From Macquaria australasica (taxonomy: Eukaryota > Chordata > Actinopteri > Centrarchiformes > Percichthyidae), in contig SEMN01000007.1 in the NCBI GenBank assembly GCA_005408345.1, positions 2,330,001-2,394,000 on the forward strand: a stretch of 64,000 nucleotides of DNA, in the 5' to 3' direction. Positions 61,093 to 64,000 of the stretch are shown one piece after another. A model generated the notes under the pieces. The model had not been told where the DNA came from, did no database searches, and worked only from the letters and a program-made list of their open reading frames with translations. The translations under genes were made by a program, and so were the position numbers. Position 1 is the stretch's first letter. Each line of letters starts with the position of its first letter.

Positions 61093-62764
61093 CCCAGAAA
61101 AGCAGCAATTCTCTGAATTGGCACATCCTGCCTACTGTGCCTTTTTTCTTTTGTCTTTATGAACGTGTTCAGTGAACGCAACGCTTTGAGATGCACCCAG
61201 TGTGTGCTGCACTTAAGCCCACTTATGTTTTTAAATGCATGATGCAAAATTAAAGGATCTCACTGAAGGGATCATATGTTAGTAACAGGGACAGGATATA
61301 CAAACCTAGCCACTCCTGTAAGGCAGCCCAGTGCCGTGTCATTGAGGTGGACTATATATACCAGCTTCTGTGCATTTACGTTTTCAAAGCATGTGGTTGG
61401 ATGTGGCGTCATGTGTCACATTACTGTAAGAAACTCGGTGTGGCAGACAAAATTGCATGAGTCTTTTTGGGAGGATAAACATCTCTAAGCAGCCACTGAA
61501 TCTAAGAGATGTATCCGTCAAAAGCAGCACACAGGTGGAATACATAGAATGGGTGTGGACGGTGCATGCTTACCAGTGTGTTGTTGTGAGCAACCAAACA
61601 GACAAGAGGAAAAAGGAAATACAGCTTTTTGTAAGCCTCAAAACATCAAAAGCATGACAACCTCATGTGGAGTCACAGTGTGGTGTTGCTGCTTCCCGGA
61701 GTGATGTGCGTCACTGTGCCAAACGTACAGCAGCCACACATCTAACACTCATTTGACGTCTCATTGGCTCATTTTAAGTAAAAAATATATATATATCTGT
61801 ATGTGAGCTCTTATATCCTGTAGTTTTCATTTGTAGAAACTTTAGGCAGGATATTTTAATTTCAGGCTAGTTTTGTTTTTCTGGTAAATACTTAAAAAAC
61901 TGAAATAAATGATCTGTTAAACGCTTTAAATGACACTCATATTTACCTTTGAGATAGCTAAATACATGCAGTACTCCAGTGGCTGAGTGTCTTTTTCGAG
62001 TTTGCTCTTGATCAGAGGGTTGTAGACAGCGACAGATGGGCTGAAGTTTGTTTGTGCTGCTGCTACAACAGCAGGAATCTTCCCCCGAGGGCATCATACT
62101 ACAGGTCCCAGAGAGGGTCAAAAAAGCTCACAGATCAATACACATTAGCTGCTGCTCGAGTGCTGAACATGGATTAGTTGACATCATTGAGGCTTGCAGT
62201 CTGTATGTGTGTCAAGAGAGTCAAGTAAGCACTACCATTATCCAACCATTATGCTAATACCAGTTTTATGAAGACTATTGCAGCTGAATTCATTTATAAG
62301 CATGAATGATTTCTTCATTACATTTGAAGCACTTAATATATAAAACATATATAATGATAATAATGAATATGAAATTATGCTGTAACCTTAGTGGCGTCAC
62401 TGGTTGCATTCTGCACAGAATACACCTTTAGTAAATAATTTGACACTTGGAGCATTAAAGGAATAGTTCTACATTTTGGGAAATATACTTTCTTTCAAAA
62501 AGATAGAATATTGATACCACTCTCATGTTGGTGGAGCAAGAGCAAAGAGGCGATCAGCTTAGTTTAGAACAAAGACTGGAAGCATGGGTAAACAGCTAGC
62601 CTGGCTCTCTCTGAAGTTCAAAAATATGCACGCTAAAAAATCGTTACAGTGAACAAACAAGATAAAATCTGTTAATACTGAGGACAGAGCAAGGCTAGCT
62701 GTTTCCCCCTGTTTCCAGTCTTTATGCTAAGCTATGCTAATCACCCCCGGCTCCAACTCTAGAC

Positions 62765-62893
62765 TTAAACCTGCAATAACTGTCTTTTTGGCCACTTGGG
62801 GAAAGCTGTAAACACAATACTGACATATTGTCACCTTATAAAGTTGTTTGGTGAACTTGTTAGCAAACAGTTGCCACCCTAAAAACACAGAAA
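62765..62893 (+). mobile_element. Truncated copy of the second TTAA MITE family
   Basis: TTAAACCTGCAATAACTGTC, GGCCACTTGGGGAAAGCTGT and GGTGAACTTGTTAGCAAACA, then the sequence leaves the family after about 130 bases. Confidence 0.75.
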
Positions 62894-62939
62894 AATACAG
62901 AATATGGGTCTGTTAAGAGGATGAATTAACAGTGAAGTC

Positions 62940-63521
62940 TTAAACCTGCATTCATTGATATCTTGGACACTTGGAGGCAGTGGATCAAGTTGTAAACACA
63001 ACATTGACAAATTATGATCTTATACATGTAGCAAACGTTAGCAATCACTGCCTGTTTACACATCCAGCAGATATGGAGTAACACTGATATTCATTTAGAG
63101 TGGTGTTTCTGGCCACCTGATGAATGTAAGACCAATATTCACTGTTGTTTTAGCTTTATTTTGGTCTCCACTAACTCCTCAGGGAAATATAAGGCTCTTT
63201 AGCTGCTAAATTCTCCACTATGTTCACCAGCTAGTCGCCAGCTTTGTATATCTGCTGTTAGGTGCTGAGCAGATAGTGTATAGTGGGTTTATTAGAACCT
63301 TTTCAGTGTAAACAGCTGCCTGCTGCGGCCGAGATACTAAACACTAAAGTTGCGGGTCAGAAAACCAAAGCGCCAAAAGACACTAAAACACTTTGCAGAG
63401 CTGAGTAAACCAAGTCGGGTGGTAATTCTCTGTGGGTTCCCCACTTTGAGCAACGTCTTTCACATACAAGTAGACATGTGATCCATTTTTAATATGAAAA
63501 TATTGATTATAGCAGCTTTAA
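62940..63521 (+). mobile_element. Second TTAA MITE family, near full-length copy
   Basis: TTAA at 62940-62943 begins TTAAACCTGCATTCATTGAT. TTAA at 63518-63521 ends ATTATAGCAGCTTTAA. Interior landmarks TTTTGGTCTCCACTAACTCC, GGCTCTTTAGCTGCTAAATT and CTATGTTCACCAGCTAGTCG match 28216-28693. Confidence 0.87.
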
Positions 63522-63608
63522 CCGCAGACACTAGAGTGGTATCGACCTTTTCATCTAACTTGCGGAAAGAAAGCAAATAAGCGAAATTCCCAGAATGAAC
63601 TATTACAC

Positions 63609-64000
63609 GTGTTTTGTAACATCTGTACAACCTCCTGTATGTTGTCGGGATGGTTGATGATGCAAACCAAAAGCCTTTGACAGCTAAATTTAATGAGTCT
63701 TTTATTCAAAGCTGGTTTTGGAAGATATCTGTTTTTGGAACCGCTGATGAGAAGAGGAGAAGGAAGTGCAGAGACTTGAATCTCAGGGGAGTCTTGATGC
63801 TTGTTTATTCTGGCAGGGGTAGGTAGACTGAATAGAGGAGGACTTGGCAGACCAACAAACAACTATATCACTGCTAAAGGAGTACCAACAAACTGAATAC
63901 GCCAGAGAAAAGCAATCAGCTAAACTCGATAGACAGGCTGCTAAATAAGCAGCCCACGTTGTCGGCCGGTCCTAAGACGAAGCAAACTGAAGGGCAGGTA
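63609..64000. other. End of window; no gene recognised
   Basis: The minus-strand open frame at 63551-63862 overlaps the repeat end, has no domain or splice support and is not called. Confidence 0.5.

Larger units (their letters stand above)
62455..63608. mobile_element. Palindromic TTAA-ended MITE (copy 4), split by younger insertions
   Basis: The left part, TTAAAGGAATAGTTCTACAT to about 62764, has GGTAAACAGCTAGCCTGG and the inverted AGGCTAGCTGTTTCCCCC. Its terminal part resumes at about 63522 (CTAGAGTGGTATCGACCTTT, AAAGCAAATAAGCGAAATTC). Between these lie two copies of the second TTAA family, so those inserted later. Confidence 0.8.
47283..64000 (+). other. rnd2: rnd2 intron 2 (extends beyond the window); no exon seen
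   Basis: The phase-1 exon 3 expected to encode a YYDNVRPLxYPDSDAVLICFD-like segment was looked for and not recognised up to 64000, so the intron exceeds 16.7 kb. It is AT-rich and rich in repeats, listed separately. I recognised no other gene on either strand. Stretches not covered by named repeats (about 50.0-53.4, 54.0-56.1, 56.5-58.3, 58.7-60.8 and 61.1-62.4 kb) hold nothing I can name. Confidence 0.6.

Noticed and set aside
1..64000. CRISPR arrays, operons or bacterial mobile islands
   Set aside because: Spliced vertebrate genes and fish repeats throughout. The tandem repeats present are simple dinucleotides without spacers.

Overview
The window is vertebrate nuclear DNA, almost certainly from a teleost fish (probably percomorph). 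The coding sequence is split by GT-AG introns with consistent phases. Most of the remainder is AT-rich non-coding DNA with CA/TG microsatellites and several dispersed repeat families that I recognise as common in fish genomes. I see no bacterial operons, CRISPR arrays, rRNA genes or convincing tRNA genes.

Four protein-coding genes are supported. (1) Positions 1-107, minus strand: the first coding residues of a gamma-type connexin, gjc1 (connexin 45/43.4-like), cut by the left edge, with a 5'-UTR splice acceptor at 161-162 and a possible leader exon near 7.7 kb. (2) Positions 17453-18235, minus strand: phospho1, a HAD-family phosphoethanolamine/phosphocholine phosphatase whose coding region is essentially one exon, with a candidate upstream exon and promoter near 20.7-20.85 kb. 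(3) Positions 27847-41681, minus strand: vat1, complete in six exons encoding 428 residues, an MDR/quinone-oxidoreductase family protein with an unusually charged C-terminal tail. (4) From 45732, plus strand: rnd2, an atypical Rho GTPase. Exons 1 and 2 are present. The remaining exons lie beyond the right edge, so intron 2 exceeds 16.7 kb here.

vat1 and rnd2 stand head to head about 4 kb apart, as in human 17q21, where GJC1 and PHOSPHO1 also lie on the same chromosome arm. The window is therefore a rearranged piece of the fish counterpart of 17q21. The genes act in different processes (gap junctions, bone mineralisation, membrane/mitochondrial dynamics, cytoskeletal control), and nothing suggests co-regulation beyond the shared vat1/rnd2 intergenic region.

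Repeats occupy much of the non-coding sequence. They include a palindromic MITE family with TTAA ends (four copies, one broken by later insertions), a second TTAA-ended family, a family rich in ATTAATCGATTAATCG-like motifs (about seven copies), a family rich in AGTACTTTTACTT-like motifs, hAT-like elements with CAGTGG ends, and a 474-bp element carrying a decayed transposase fragment. The least explained item is a short, coding-looking, apparently unspliced unit at about 42.48-42.80 kb between vat1 and rnd2. It has an ETS-like promoter motif and a polyadenylation signal but no usable in-frame ATG. I found no clear new biological system.
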